Assembly: GCA_025463765.1 (NCBI GenBank)
Contig: JAODBC010000019.1
Location: forward strand, 1-64,000
Length of the DNA stretch: 64,000 nucleotides
Reading direction: 5' to 3'
From: Subtercola sp.
Lineage (GTDB): Bacteria > Actinomycetota > Actinomycetes > Actinomycetales > Microbacteriaceae
A program made the translations under genes and the position numbers. This document shows, piece after piece, positions 25,969 through 34,284 of the stretch; position 1 is the stretch's first letter; the number at the start of each line of letters is the position of its first letter. The notes under the pieces were generated by a model. The model made no database searches, had not been told where the DNA came from, and was given only the letters and a program-made list of their open reading frames with translations.

Positions 25969-28665
25969 GTGACTATCGACGACCAGCCTCCAGCGCCAAC
26001 ACACACAGCGGGTTCAGACCTCAGCCGCAGCGCCATCAGCGACGAGGTCGACGAAGACCTGCGAGCTGATGTGCGGCTGCTCGGCAGCCTGCTCGGCCGG
26101 GTGCTCAGCGAATCCGGCGGCCCCGAGTTGCTCGCCGACGTCGAGAAACTGCGCGCCCTGACCATCGACGCGTACGAGCACGAGCACAGCGCGCACGAGA
26201 ACGATGCTTCGATCGAAGATGCCGAACAGCTCGTCGAGTCGTTCACGCCCGAGCGGGCCGAGCAGGTGGCGCGCGCCTTCACCTGCTACTTCCACCTCAG
26301 CAACCTCGCCGAAGAGCACCACCGCGTGCGGGTGCTGCTGGCTCGGGATGCCCAGGGTGACGCCCGGGCCTCCGACTCCCTGGCAGCGGCCATCACCCAG
26401 TTGCAGGCCGAGGTCGGCACAGACGAAACGGCCGCACGGCTCGCGAACCTGCGCTTTCACCCCGTACTCACCGCTCACCCCACCGAGGCTCGGCGGCGCG
26501 CCGTCGCCTCGGGCATCCGGCGCATCAGCGAGCTGCTCGCCGAGCGCGACGTGACGCAGCCCGGAACCCTGAACGCCGCCGAGAACGACCGCCGGCTGCT
26601 CGAAGAGATCGACGTGCTCTGGCGCACGTCGCCGCTGCGCACGACCCGGCCCACCCCGCTCGACGAGGTGCGCACCGCGATGAACATCTTCGACCAGACA
26701 CTCTTTCAGGTCGTTCCGCGGGTCTACCGCCTGCTCGACGACTGGCTGCTGGCCTCCGACGCCGGCGCGAAGCCGGTCACGGCGCCCGCCTTCATGCGCC
26801 TCGGCAGCTGGATCGGTGCCGACCGCGACGGAAACCCCTACGTCACCGCCGCCGTCACGAAGTCGGCCGCCGCCATCGCTTCCGAGCACATTCTGCTCGG
26901 CCTCGAGCACGCTGCCACGCGCATCGGCCGCACTCTCACCCTGGACTCCGCCGACACCCCGCCCGACTCGGCGCTCAAGTCCCTGTGGGAACGTCAGCGC
27001 AGCTTCGCCGGAGACGTCACCGCTCAGATCGGAACGCGCGCGCCGAACGAACCGCATCGCCGGGTGCTGCTGGTGATCGCCGAGCGTCTTGCGGCGACCC
27101 GAACGCGCAACGCCGATTTGGCCTACGCCCGGCCCGACGAATTACTCGACGACCTGCGCACCATTCAAACCTCCCTTCGCTCTGCCGGTGCCGAGCGCAG
27201 CGCGAACGGCGAGCTGCAGAACCTCATCTGGCAGGTCGAGACCTTCGGGTTCCATCTCGCCGAGCTCGAGGTGCGTCAGCACTCGAAGGTGCATCGCCAG
27301 GCGCTCGAAGAGATCCGCTCCGGCGGCGAGCTGAGCGAGATGACCGTCGAGGTTCTCGACGTGTACCGCACGCTCTCGTACCTGCAGAACCGTTACGGCG
27401 TGAAGGCCGCGCACCGGTACATCGTGTCGTTCACGCAATCGTCAGAAGATCTGGCGAATGTCTACGCGCTCGCTGAGGCGGCGTTGGGCTCTGCAGAGGC
27501 TGCGCCCACGCTCGACGCCATTCCGTTGTTCGAGACGTTCGACGATCTGCGGGCCAGTACAGAGATTCTCGCCGAATACATCGAGTTCGAGCCGGTCAAG
27601 CAGCGCCTGGCCGCGACGGGCCGAAAGCTCGAGGTCATGCTCGGCTACTCCGACTCATCGAAAGACGTCGGCCCGGTCTCCGCGACGCTCGCGCTGTACT
27701 CGGCGCAGGCGAAGATCGCCCAGTGGGCGAAAGACAACGATATCGAGCTGACGCTCTTTCACGGCCGCGGCGGCGCCCTCGGTCGCGGCGGCGGTCCAGC
27801 CAACGAGGCCGTGATGGCCCAGCCTCCCGGGTCGGTCGAAGGCCGCTTCAAGCTCACCGAGCAGGGCGAGGTGATTTTCGCGCAGTACGGCGACAAGACC
27901 ATCGCCGCCCGGCACATCGAGCAGATGGCGGCCGCGACGCTGCTCGCCTCGAGCCCGTCGAACGAAGAAGAGAACCGCGTCGCCACCGAGGACTTTGCCG
28001 AGGTCGCGGAGACGATGGATGTGCGCTCACGCGAGCGCTTCTACGAACTCATCAAGGCCGACGGCTTCGCCCCCTGGTTCGCGCAGGTCACCCCGCTCGA
28101 AGAGGTCGGTCTGCTTGCGCTGGGTTCACGCCCGGCACGCCGAGGGCTCTCGATCGAATCGCTCGAAGACTTGCGCGCGATTCCGTGGGTGTTCGCCTGG
28201 ACCCAGGCTCGTATCAACCTCACCGGCTGGTTCGGCCTGGGCAGTGCGCTGACGGCAGTGGGCGATGCGGATGTTCTGCGCGACGCCTACGCACGGTGGC
28301 CGCTCTTCACGGCGATGATCAACAACGTCGAGATGTCGCTGGCCAAGACCGACGACCGGCTGGCCGAACGTTACCTCGCTCTGGGCGACCGTGACGACCT
28401 CGCCGGGCTCGTGCTCGAAGAGATGGCGCTGACTCGTGAGTGGGTGCAGCGCACCACCGGCCATTCCGAATCGCTCGAGGCGCGGCCGGTGCTGCGCCGG
28501 GCGGTTCGCCTGCGCAGTCCCTACGTCGACGCTCTGTCGCTGCTGCAGCTTCGTGCGCTCAAGTCGATTCGGGCATCCGGCAGCGCAGACCCGCTCGACG
28601 AGCCGCATCAGTTGTTGTTGCTGGCGGTCAACGGCGTCGCCGCAGGCCTGCAGAACACGGGCTAA
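25969..28665 (+). CDS. ppc: Phosphoenolpyruvate carboxylase
   Basis: The 898-residue protein has the catalytic histidine motif LTAHPTEA, GYSDSSKDVG, the FHGRGGALGRGGGP loop and the C-terminal QNTG. It fixes bicarbonate onto PEP to make oxaloacetate, refilling the TCA cycle. GTG 25969 is chosen because of the -10 spacing; the open frame upstream overlaps the MarP-like gene and does not resemble PEPC. Length fits the family. Confidence 0.95.
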   Translation: MTIDDQPPAPTHTAGSDLSRSAISDEVDEDLRADVRLLGSLLGRVLSESGGPELLADVEKLRALTIDAYEHEHSAHENDASIEDAEQLVESFTPERAEQVARAFTCYFHLSNLAEEHHRVRVLLARDAQGDARASDSLAAAITQLQAEVGTDETAARLANLRFHPVLTAHPTEARRRAVASGIRRISELLAERDVTQPGTLNAAENDRRLLEEIDVLWRTSPLRTTRPTPLDEVRTAMNIFDQTLFQVVPRVYRLLDDWLLASDAGAKPVTAPAFMRLGSWIGADRDGNPYVTAAVTKSAAAIASEHILLGLEHAATRIGRTLTLDSADTPPDSALKSLWERQRSFAGDVTAQIGTRAPNEPHRRVLLVIAERLAATRTRNADLAYARPDELLDDLRTIQTSLRSAGAERSANGELQNLIWQVETFGFHLAELEVRQHSKVHRQALEEIRSGGELSEMTVEVLDVYRTLSYLQNRYGVKAAHRYIVSFTQSSEDLANVYALAEAALGSAEAAPTLDAIPLFETFDDLRASTEILAEYIEFEPVKQRLAATGRKLEVMLGYSDSSKDVGPVSATLALYSAQAKIAQWAKDNDIELTLFHGRGGALGRGGGPANEAVMAQPPGSVEGRFKLTEQGEVIFAQYGDKTIAARHIEQMAAATLLASSPSNEEENRVATEDFAEVAETMDVRSRERFYELIKADGFAPWFAQVTPLEEVGLLALGSRPARRGLSIESLEDLRAIPWVFAWTQARINLTGWFGLGSALTAVGDADVLRDAYARWPLFTAMINNVEMSLAKTDDRLAERYLALGDRDDLAGLVLEEMALTREWVQRTTGHSESLEARPVLRRAVRLRSPYVDALSLLQLRALKSIRASGSADPLDEPHQLLLLAVNGVAAGLQNTG

Positions 28666-28668
28666 GGG

Positions 28669-29187
28669 ATGCCCGCACGTACCGTGGCGAGTCGGCTGCT
28701 GCGGTTCATCCGCTCGCGCGTCGCGTGGTTCTCGCGCACGGCCTTCTTTCGTCGTGTGGGGCCGAGCATCATGCCACCGCTCGAGCGCGCCATGAAGACG
28801 CTCACCGGAGGCCGCGTGCAGATGAGCGGACTGCTCGTGCCGTCACTGGTGCTGCGCACCACCGGGGCGAAGTCGGGTCTCGAGCGGCAGAGCACGCTCA
28901 TGTACGTGCCCGAGAAGACCGACTCAAGCCCCGTGGGCAGCATGCTGGTGACCGGAAGCAACTTCGCGCGCGGCGAGCACCCAGCGTGGACCACGAACCT
29001 GCTCGCGAATCCCGACGCAGTCGTGCTTCTGCACGGCAGACGCATTTCTGTGACGGCGAACGTCATCACCGACGACGAGCGCGAAGCGGTGTGGCGGTAC
29101 ATCGAGAACCAGTGGCCGGGCTACCGGGGCTACGAACGCGCTTCGGGCCGGGTGTTACGCATCTTCCGTCTGGTGCCCGTGCGGTAA
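28669..29187 (+). CDS. Ddn-like deazaflavin (F420)-dependent nitroreductase family protein
   Basis: The 172-residue protein has the split-barrel motifs of the family: LVLRTTGAKSGLERQSTLMYVPE and a GSNFARGEHPAWTTNLLANP segment. Members use F420H2 or flavins in mycobacteria. The ATG is 3 bases after the ppc stop, so it is likely co-transcribed. Its stop region is the first unit of a tandem array. Confidence 0.83.
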   Translation: MPARTVASRLLRFIRSRVAWFSRTAFFRRVGPSIMPPLERAMKTLTGGRVQMSGLLVPSLVLRTTGAKSGLERQSTLMYVPEKTDSSPVGSMLVTGSNFARGEHPAWTTNLLANPDAVVLLHGRRISVTANVITDDEREAVWRYIENQWPGYRGYERASGRVLRIFRLVPVR

Positions 29188-29256
29188 ACCCCGTCAGCGG
29201 TGAACCCCGTTGGCGGTGAACCAGTTGGCGCTGAACAAGTTGGCGCTGAACCCGGT
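29179..29256 (+). repeat. 15-16-bp tandem array at the stop codon of the Ddn-like gene
   Basis: Units begin at 29179, 29195, 29211, 29226 and 29241, with consensus close to TGGCGGTGAACCCCGT. The first unit reads GTGCGGTAAACCCCGT and contains the TAA stop. The array fills the whole gap to the convergent zinc-finger gene. Confidence 0.85.
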
Positions 29257-29603
29257 CAGTTGAGCAGCTGCTCCCAGTTCGGCGGCACGTGGCCTTCTGG
29301 CCCGGGCGTTGGCTGGTCGAGCGGGTGATGCACCGGGGGAGCCAGCGCGGGGCCCTCGGCGAACGCGTCGGTGCGGTAGTCCCACATCCACGATTCGCCG
29401 GGCTCGAAGCTCTGCATGATCGGGTGCCCCACGGCATGAAAGTGTTTCGTGGCGTGCTGGTTCGGCGAGTCGTCGCAACAGCCGACATGCCCGCACTCGG
29501 CGCAGCGGCGCAGGTGCAGCCACCAGCCGGTGTTCGGGTCGCAATCGGCGCACCCCGGCCCGCTCGGGGTCGCTTCGACATCGATTCCGTTGACTGCGCT
29601 CAC
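29256..29603 (-). CDS. UBP-type (ZnF-UBP) zinc-finger protein
   Basis: GTG 29603 gives 115 residues with the ZnF-UBP pattern: CADCDPNTGWWLHLRRCAECGHVGCCD, then NQHATKHFHAVGHPIMQSFEPGESWMWD. In eukaryotes this fold binds ubiquitin C-termini; bacterial versions are small and of unknown function. It is divergent from a cNMP/thioredoxin-reductase fusion, and from memory this pairing recurs in actinobacteria. The start is set by TACGAT 6 bases upstream. Confidence 0.85.
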   Translation of the reverse strand: MSAVNGIDVEATPSGPGCADCDPNTGWWLHLRRCAECGHVGCCDDSPNQHATKHFHAVGHPIMQSFEPGESWMWDYRTDAFAEGPALAPPVHHPLDQPTPGPEGHVPPNWEQLLN

Positions 29604-29619
29604 AGTAGGATCGTAATCT
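29604..29619. promoter_or_regulatory. Overlapping divergent promoters of the zinc-finger and reductase genes
   Basis: TAGGAT (29606-29611, plus) lies 8 bases before ATG 29620. TACGAT (29610-29615, minus) lies 6 bases before GTG 29603. The hexamers share two bases, so polymerase could not use both at once. Confidence 0.5.
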
Positions 29620-31398
29620 ATGACCGACCTTTCGGACTTATCGCAGGTACCCGAAGATTCGCGCCGAGCTCTCGCTGTCGGTTCCGCTGCGGCAGGTCTG
29701 ATCACGCCGATGTCGATGACAGATGTGGCCTCGGCCCCGCTGTACGCACCGTTTCTGAAGGCCGAGGCCTATCCGACCCTGACAGATGACCAGCGGAATC
29801 GACTGCGCGCTTACGGTGAATCGCATTCCACCGCCGTCGACGACATCATCTTTCGGGCCGGCGACACCGAACTCGACCTGATCGTCGTCGAAGAGGGCGC
29901 CGTAGAGATCAGCCAGGTCGCCACCCTCGACGCCGGCGAAGAACTCGTCAGTCGCTTCGAGGCCGGCCACTTCATCGGCGAGCTGAACCTGCTCACCGGC
30001 CAGACGCTCTACCTCACCGCGCGAGTGGTCGCGGCGGGCAGCGTGACGCATATCTCGCCGCTGCGCTTTCGCGCGCTGATGGCCGAAGAGCCCGACCTCT
30101 CCGACCTGCTGCTGCGTGCGTTCATCGCCCGGCGCAAGAAGCTGCAGCATGGCGCGGGGGCCCGCAGCATCGAGATCGTGGGCTCCGCGCTCTCGGCCGC
30201 CTCACTGGCCCTTCGCACGTATGCCGCCCGGCAGCAGCTCGCGCACCTCTGGTTCGACTCCGACAGCGTGGCCGGCCAGTCGTTGCTGACCGTGGCAGAA
30301 CTCAGTGCGGCAGACCTTCCCGCGGTCATCCTGCCCGACACGGTGCTGCGCAACGCGACGCCGGGTGAACTCGCCGAACACGTGGGGCTCTCGTATCGGC
30401 GAACCGGTGACGAGATCGTCGACCTCACCGTCATCGGGGCGGGCCCGGCGGGCTTGGCCGCGGCGATGTACGGGGCATCCGAAGGCCTGTCGACCGTTCT
30501 GCTCGACGAGATCGGCACCGGCGGGCAGGCGGCGGCGAGTTCCCGCATCGAGAACTACCTCGGTTTTCCGTCGGGCCTGAGCGGCGCCGAACTGACGTCT
30601 CGCGCGGCCGTGCAATCCGAGAAGTTCGGTGCCCGGCTGTTCACGCCGTGCAAGGTGGTCGACCTGGATGATCGGGTCGGCTTCTTGCGTGTGCATCTCG
30701 ATGATGGCACGACCATCTCGACGCGCTCGATCATCATCGCGACCGGGGCGCACTACCGCTCGCTGGCCTTGCCGAACTGGAGCCAGTTCGAGGGTGCCGG
30801 AATCTACTACGCCGCCACCGAGATCGAAGCACGCGCCTGCGGCAAACGCGCTGTCACCGTGATCGGTGGCGCGAACTCGTCGGGTCAGGCGGCCCTGTTC
30901 CTCGCCGGGCACGGCAGCGCTGTCACGATCGCCGTGCGGCACCACGACATCGGCCGCGGCATGTCGGCGTACCTCGTCGATCGCCTGCAGGCGCACCCGA
31001 ACGTCACGATCAAGGTCTCGACCGAGGTGACCGGGCTGACCGGTGATGCGTCGCTGACGGGCGTCGTGCTCACCGACCGGGTGACGGGCGAGACCGAACA
31101 GACGGAGTGTACGGGGCTGTTCTGTTTCATCGGTGCTACTCCCGAAACCTCCTGGCTGTCGGGTGTGGTGACCGATGACAACGGGTTCGTGCTCACCGAC
31201 GTGAGCCTCGAACCGAGCGACCTGCCGGTGTGCTGGGCGAGCCTGGGGCGTTCTCCGCTGCCGTTCGAGACGAGCATCCCTGCGGTGTTCGCGGCGGGAG
31301 ACGTTCGGCTCGGTTCGATGAAGCGGGTCGCCGCCGCCGTAGGCGAGGGTGCCAGCGCGGTGCGATCGGTGCACCAGGCCATCGGTGCGCGGCTGTAA
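29620..31398 (+). CDS. cNMP-binding domain fused to a thioredoxin-reductase-like flavoprotein
   Basis: Of 592 residues, about 50-165 form a CRP-type cyclic-nucleotide pocket (GHFIGELNLLTGQ). From about 270 comes the flavoprotein part: VIGAGPAGLAAAMYGASEGL, GTGGQAAASSRIENYLGFP, IIATGAHYRSL, and a NAD(P)H site VIGGANSSGQAA. The redox CxxC of true thioredoxin reductases is not seen; AATEIEARACG stands there. The electron acceptor is therefore unknown, and partner control by the divergent zinc-finger protein is conceivable. Confidence 0.85.
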   Translation: MTDLSDLSQVPEDSRRALAVGSAAAGLITPMSMTDVASAPLYAPFLKAEAYPTLTDDQRNRLRAYGESHSTAVDDIIFRAGDTELDLIVVEEGAVEISQVATLDAGEELVSRFEAGHFIGELNLLTGQTLYLTARVVAAGSVTHISPLRFRALMAEEPDLSDLLLRAFIARRKKLQHGAGARSIEIVGSALSAASLALRTYAARQQLAHLWFDSDSVAGQSLLTVAELSAADLPAVILPDTVLRNATPGELAEHVGLSYRRTGDEIVDLTVIGAGPAGLAAAMYGASEGLSTVLLDEIGTGGQAAASSRIENYLGFPSGLSGAELTSRAAVQSEKFGARLFTPCKVVDLDDRVGFLRVHLDDGTTISTRSIIIATGAHYRSLALPNWSQFEGAGIYYAATEIEARACGKRAVTVIGGANSSGQAALFLAGHGSAVTIAVRHHDIGRGMSAYLVDRLQAHPNVTIKVSTEVTGLTGDASLTGVVLTDRVTGETEQTECTGLFCFIGATPETSWLSGVVTDDNGFVLTDVSLEPSDLPVCWASLGRSPLPFETSIPAVFAAGDVRLGSMKRVAAAVGEGASAVRSVHQAIGARL

Positions 31399-31408
31399 GA
31401 GTTTCGCC

Positions 31409-31741
31409 CTACGCCGACGATTTCGGCAGAGGGGTCGTGCGGTCGCCGGGCTCTTCGATGAACGTCAGGCCGGCCCCGCTGTTGGCTGAGGCGGTCATCA
31501 ACGTGATCCAGTCGCGGTTGATCGACGGCACCTTGGTGGAGCTGTAACGAAAGAAGAGCGGCACCGACGAGTCGAGCCAAATGCTGCTGCGGCCATCGCC
31601 GACCGCCGGATCGTCTTTCCAGGAGAAGAAGAAACTCTCGCGGCGCCGCAACTTCGCGCCGATGACGATCTGAAGGTGCGTCAGCACCCGGTCGTCGAAT
31701 TCGATCTCGGTACCCGAATCACCGTAGACAAGTTTTCCCAT
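31409..31741 (-). CDS. DUF7882-like small protein of Microbacteriaceae
   Basis: The 110-residue protein (MGKLVYGDSGTEIEFDDRVL..., with the block KLRRRESFFFSWKDD) matches a family I recall as very common in Microbacteriaceae and often misnamed as an ATP-dependent DNA ligase. No nucleotidyltransferase lysine motif is visible. AAGGAG 4 bases before the ATG and TATTCT (31759-31764 on the minus strand) give it its own promoter. Function unknown. Confidence 0.7.
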   Translation of the reverse strand: MGKLVYGDSGTEIEFDDRVLTHLQIVIGAKLRRRESFFFSWKDDPAVGDGRSSIWLDSSVPLFFRYSSTKVPSINRDWITLMTASANSGAGLTFIEEPGDRTTPLPKSSA

Positions 31742-31796
31742 GACACTCCTTGCGGCTAAGAATACTGTGCCGATCGCGCCTCCGGTGAGAAGAGGT

Positions 31797-31839
31797 GTGG
31801 TCTGGCTTCGGACTACCCGATTGTCGGAAGCCAGACCAC
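31797..31839. repeat. Perfect 13-bp inverted repeat with 17-base loop
   Basis: GTGGTCTGGCTTC (31797-31809) and GAAGCCAGACCAC (31827-31839) pair completely. It is not followed by a T-tract on either strand. Confidence 0.9.
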
Positions 31840-32001
31840 GGGAATTCGAGAAACCAAAGGCGTCAGAACTCGCACAGAGATTATTCGGGAACTCCGATCG
31901 CGGCGTCTTCGTGGGGGAGAGACAACCGCGTCATGACAAAACTATGGCCGCATTCGACGCTGATTTCAAACTTGGTTCGTGCCCTTGACGTCGACGCTCG
32001 T

Positions 32002-32028
32002 GGCCCCTATGGTGGGGGTCTTTTTTTT
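32002..32028 (+). terminator. Rho-independent terminator
   Basis: GGCCCC and GGGGTC form a 6-bp stem (one G-U) followed by eight T. No plus-strand gene lies just upstream, so it may end a small RNA. Confidence 0.65.
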
Positions 32029-32128
32029 CTTGAAGTATGGCCATAACCGTGTATTAGTGAGAAACTGTCAGCATAATCGGGGGTTGTCGGGGCTTCACGG
32101 CCCGTTACGCGTTTGGAGTATTGCACGC

Positions 32129-33376
32129 ATGAAGTTCTCATTGCCCTTGCGCGCCGCGTCAGTCGCGGGCGCCCTGCTTGTTCTGCTCGGAGCCGTCGGT
32201 GCTCCGTCTGCCGAAGCAAAAGTGACGGGCGCGTCGTTTGCGAGTCTGGGCCCCACGGCCAGGCCTGTCGTGGCTGTCACCGATGCTGCCGGCAATCTCT
32301 TCACGCTCAACGAGGGCGACAATACGATTTCGAAGATCACTCCAGCGGGCGTCTTGACCAGAGTGTTCTCGTTTCTCGGGGCGGGCGTCGGCCCACAGGG
32401 CATGACGATAGACCCGAGAGGGTATCTCTATGTGTCGTGCGGTGGCACAGATTCCGTGACTCGGGTCGCACCGACCGGTGCCACCATCAAGTACTGGTCG
32501 TACGACGGAGTCGGGTCGATGCCGCGAGGCATCACCTCAGATTCTGCAGGCAACGTGTTCGTCGCGAATTACGAGATCTCTACCATTACGAAGATCGCTG
32601 CGACGGGCGAGGTGTATCCGGCTTTCGCCACACTCGACCCAGCGGATTCTACGTTCGGGCTGACGACGGATGCCGGCGGAGACATCTATGCAGCCGAACC
32701 CGCGACGAACCGAATCTCGAAGATCTCTGCACGGGGCGCCGTCACCGAAACGTTCGCCCAGTTGCCTGAGAATGCCCACCCCACAATAGTGACTGTCGAT
32801 TCTCATGGCTTCGTGTACTCAGCCAATAGTGCGGGAAACGTCACGGAGTTCGATTCCAGCGGCCGGATGATACGGGCGAACATCATGAGCACCTCGGGCC
32901 CGAGTAAACCTGACAACGTGCTCTCAGACGCGTTCGGAGACATTTTCATCGCAGACGAATACTCCAACGAGATAACTGCTGTCGATGCCAGCGGGGGTGA
33001 CGCGGGGGTCGTAGCAGCGTTGCCATCCTCTTCGATCGCGCGCGCGGAGGCTATCTCCGGTAGTTCCGTGTACGCACCCGATTACGTCACCGGAGAGATT
33101 CTGCGTGCGGAACTTCGGCCGTCTCTCTCGGGTGCGGCACTCATGAGTTCGGTGCGGTGCGGTTCCCGAGCATCGATCGATCTGACCGCAGATGGTTTCG
33201 AGCCCCTCTTCGCGGTGAGCCTGGGCTCACTGCCGCCTGGTCTCGCACTAGACGCGAAGACGGGGCGCATCACGGGAACGGCGACCGTTCTCGGAACATA
33301 CGCTTTCGATGTGCTGGCCATGAACCACTGGGGTGGCTCCTCCCCCCAGCACGAGGTGATCACGATAACTCCATAG
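32129..33376 (+). CDS. Secreted beta-propeller (NHL/Vgb-like) protein with a putative Ig domain
   Basis: The 415-residue protein has a Sec signal peptide (about residues 1-30, ending SAEA). It then has six or so propeller repeats of the form ITxDxxGNxYVA...ISKITP. The last 60 residues are a He_PIG-type Ig domain (LPPGLALDAKTGRITGTATVLGTY). GGAG precedes the ATG by 11 bases. Such proteins are extracellular or wall-associated; no catalytic role can be assigned. By eye the gene is less GC-rich than its neighbours, which may mean later acquisition. Confidence 0.75.
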   Translation: MKFSLPLRAASVAGALLVLLGAVGAPSAEAKVTGASFASLGPTARPVVAVTDAAGNLFTLNEGDNTISKITPAGVLTRVFSFLGAGVGPQGMTIDPRGYLYVSCGGTDSVTRVAPTGATIKYWSYDGVGSMPRGITSDSAGNVFVANYEISTITKIAATGEVYPAFATLDPADSTFGLTTDAGGDIYAAEPATNRISKISARGAVTETFAQLPENAHPTIVTVDSHGFVYSANSAGNVTEFDSSGRMIRANIMSTSGPSKPDNVLSDAFGDIFIADEYSNEITAVDASGGDAGVVAALPSSSIARAEAISGSSVYAPDYVTGEILRAELRPSLSGAALMSSVRCGSRASIDLTADGFEPLFAVSLGSLPPGLALDAKTGRITGTATVLGTYAFDVLAMNHWGGSSPQHEVITITP

Positions 33377-33501
33377 GGCGCGCACCGTTTCGGGTGTCGT
33401 CTTCGCAACCGCACTGTGCAGGTTCGAGGTTTGCTGCGCGCAGGCGACTGCGAGAATGCCCAGGTTTGAGTCGTCGATTCCCGTTAAAGCAAAAAGAGTT
33501 G

Positions 33502-33507
33502 TATTAT
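33502..33507 (+). promoter_or_regulatory. Promoter of the nrtR-nad operon
   Basis: TATTAT at 33502-33507 lies in an AT-rich patch (33484-33535) that stands out from the GC-rich surroundings. The patch may also hold an operator; I see only an imperfect TTGTA...TCAAGTCAA dyad. Confidence 0.45.
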
Positions 33508-33550
33508 CAGTTCAAGTCAATTGCACCTTTACTCGAATCGGGCATCCGCT

Positions 33551-34240
33551 GTGAACAGTCAAGCACCAACGCTCGCCGTCTCCACGGTGATCTTCGCGTT
33601 GCGTGCGACCGACTCAGATGAGGCCACCCCGGGCACGCTGTGGCTGCCGCTGGTGCGGCGCATCCGTGAGCCGTTCGAGGGCCGCTGGGCGCTGCCGGGC
33701 GGCCCCATCGGCGGTGACGAGAGCCTGGCCGATGCCGCTGCGCGCAACCTGCTCGAGACGACGAGCCTCACGTCGCGGTACCTCGAACAGCTCTACGCTT
33801 TCGGCACGGTCGACCGCTCGCCGAGTCAGCGGGTCGTCTCCATCGTCTACTGGGCGCTGGTTCGACCCGACGAGGCCGAGCGGGCCGCCGAGAGCGAGAA
33901 CGTGCGCTGGTTCGCCGCCGACGACCTTCCGTCGCTCGCCTTCGACCACAACACGATCGTCGAATACGCCCTCTGGCGACTGCGCAACAAGATGGAGTAC
34001 AGCCGCATCGCTCACGCGTTTCTGGGCGAGCGTTTCACCCTCACCCAATTGCGCGAGGTGTACGAGGCGGTTCTTCGAAAACCGCTCGACCCCGCCAACT
34101 TTCGCCGCCAGATCGAGTCCACGAAGTCAGTTGTCGCAACGGATGAGCGGCTCGCCGGTGGGCGTCACCGACCCCCTCGGCTCTACCGCTACAACGAGTC
34201 GTTCGACCTGGCCGACAACGGCCCCCTCCCTGTTTTGTAA
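33551..34240 (+). CDS. nrtR: NrtR-like Nudix-domain transcriptional regulator of NAD synthesis
   Basis: The 229-residue protein has an N-terminal Nudix fold and a C-terminal winged helix (FTLTQLREVYEAVLRKPLDPANFRRQIES). The Nudix box is degenerate: GGDESLADAAARNLLETTSL lacks the REUxEE glutamates, as in NrtR proteins that sense ADP-ribose and do not hydrolyse it. It lies 44 bases upstream of nadA in the same direction. It probably represses nadABC and its own gene; the operator was not identified. GTG 33551 is chosen over the upstream ATG on family length. Confidence 0.85.
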   Translation: MNSQAPTLAVSTVIFALRATDSDEATPGTLWLPLVRRIREPFEGRWALPGGPIGGDESLADAAARNLLETTSLTSRYLEQLYAFGTVDRSPSQRVVSIVYWALVRPDEAERAAESENVRWFAADDLPSLAFDHNTIVEYALWRLRNKMEYSRIAHAFLGERFTLTQLREVYEAVLRKPLDPANFRRQIESTKSVVATDERLAGGRHRPPRLYRYNESFDLADNGPLPVL

Positions 34241-34284
34241 CACCACCCGAACCCCGCACCACCCCTGTGCAAGAGGAGCACGAC

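Larger units (their letters stand above)
31742..32128. other. 387-bp gene-free stretch with a hairpin and terminator
   Basis: No convincing protein lies here; the 82-codon frame from 31740 has no recognisable features. It contains a perfect 13-bp inverted repeat (31797-31839), an AT-richer middle, an intrinsic terminator (32002-32028) and the promoter of the next gene (CATAAT near 32074). A plus-strand small RNA is possible. Confidence 0.5.

Noticed and set aside
31740-31988. 82-codon frame in the gap before the propeller gene
   Set aside because: No homology-like features, spans the perfect hairpin, and starts within the DUF7882 start region; kept only as part of a possible RNA.
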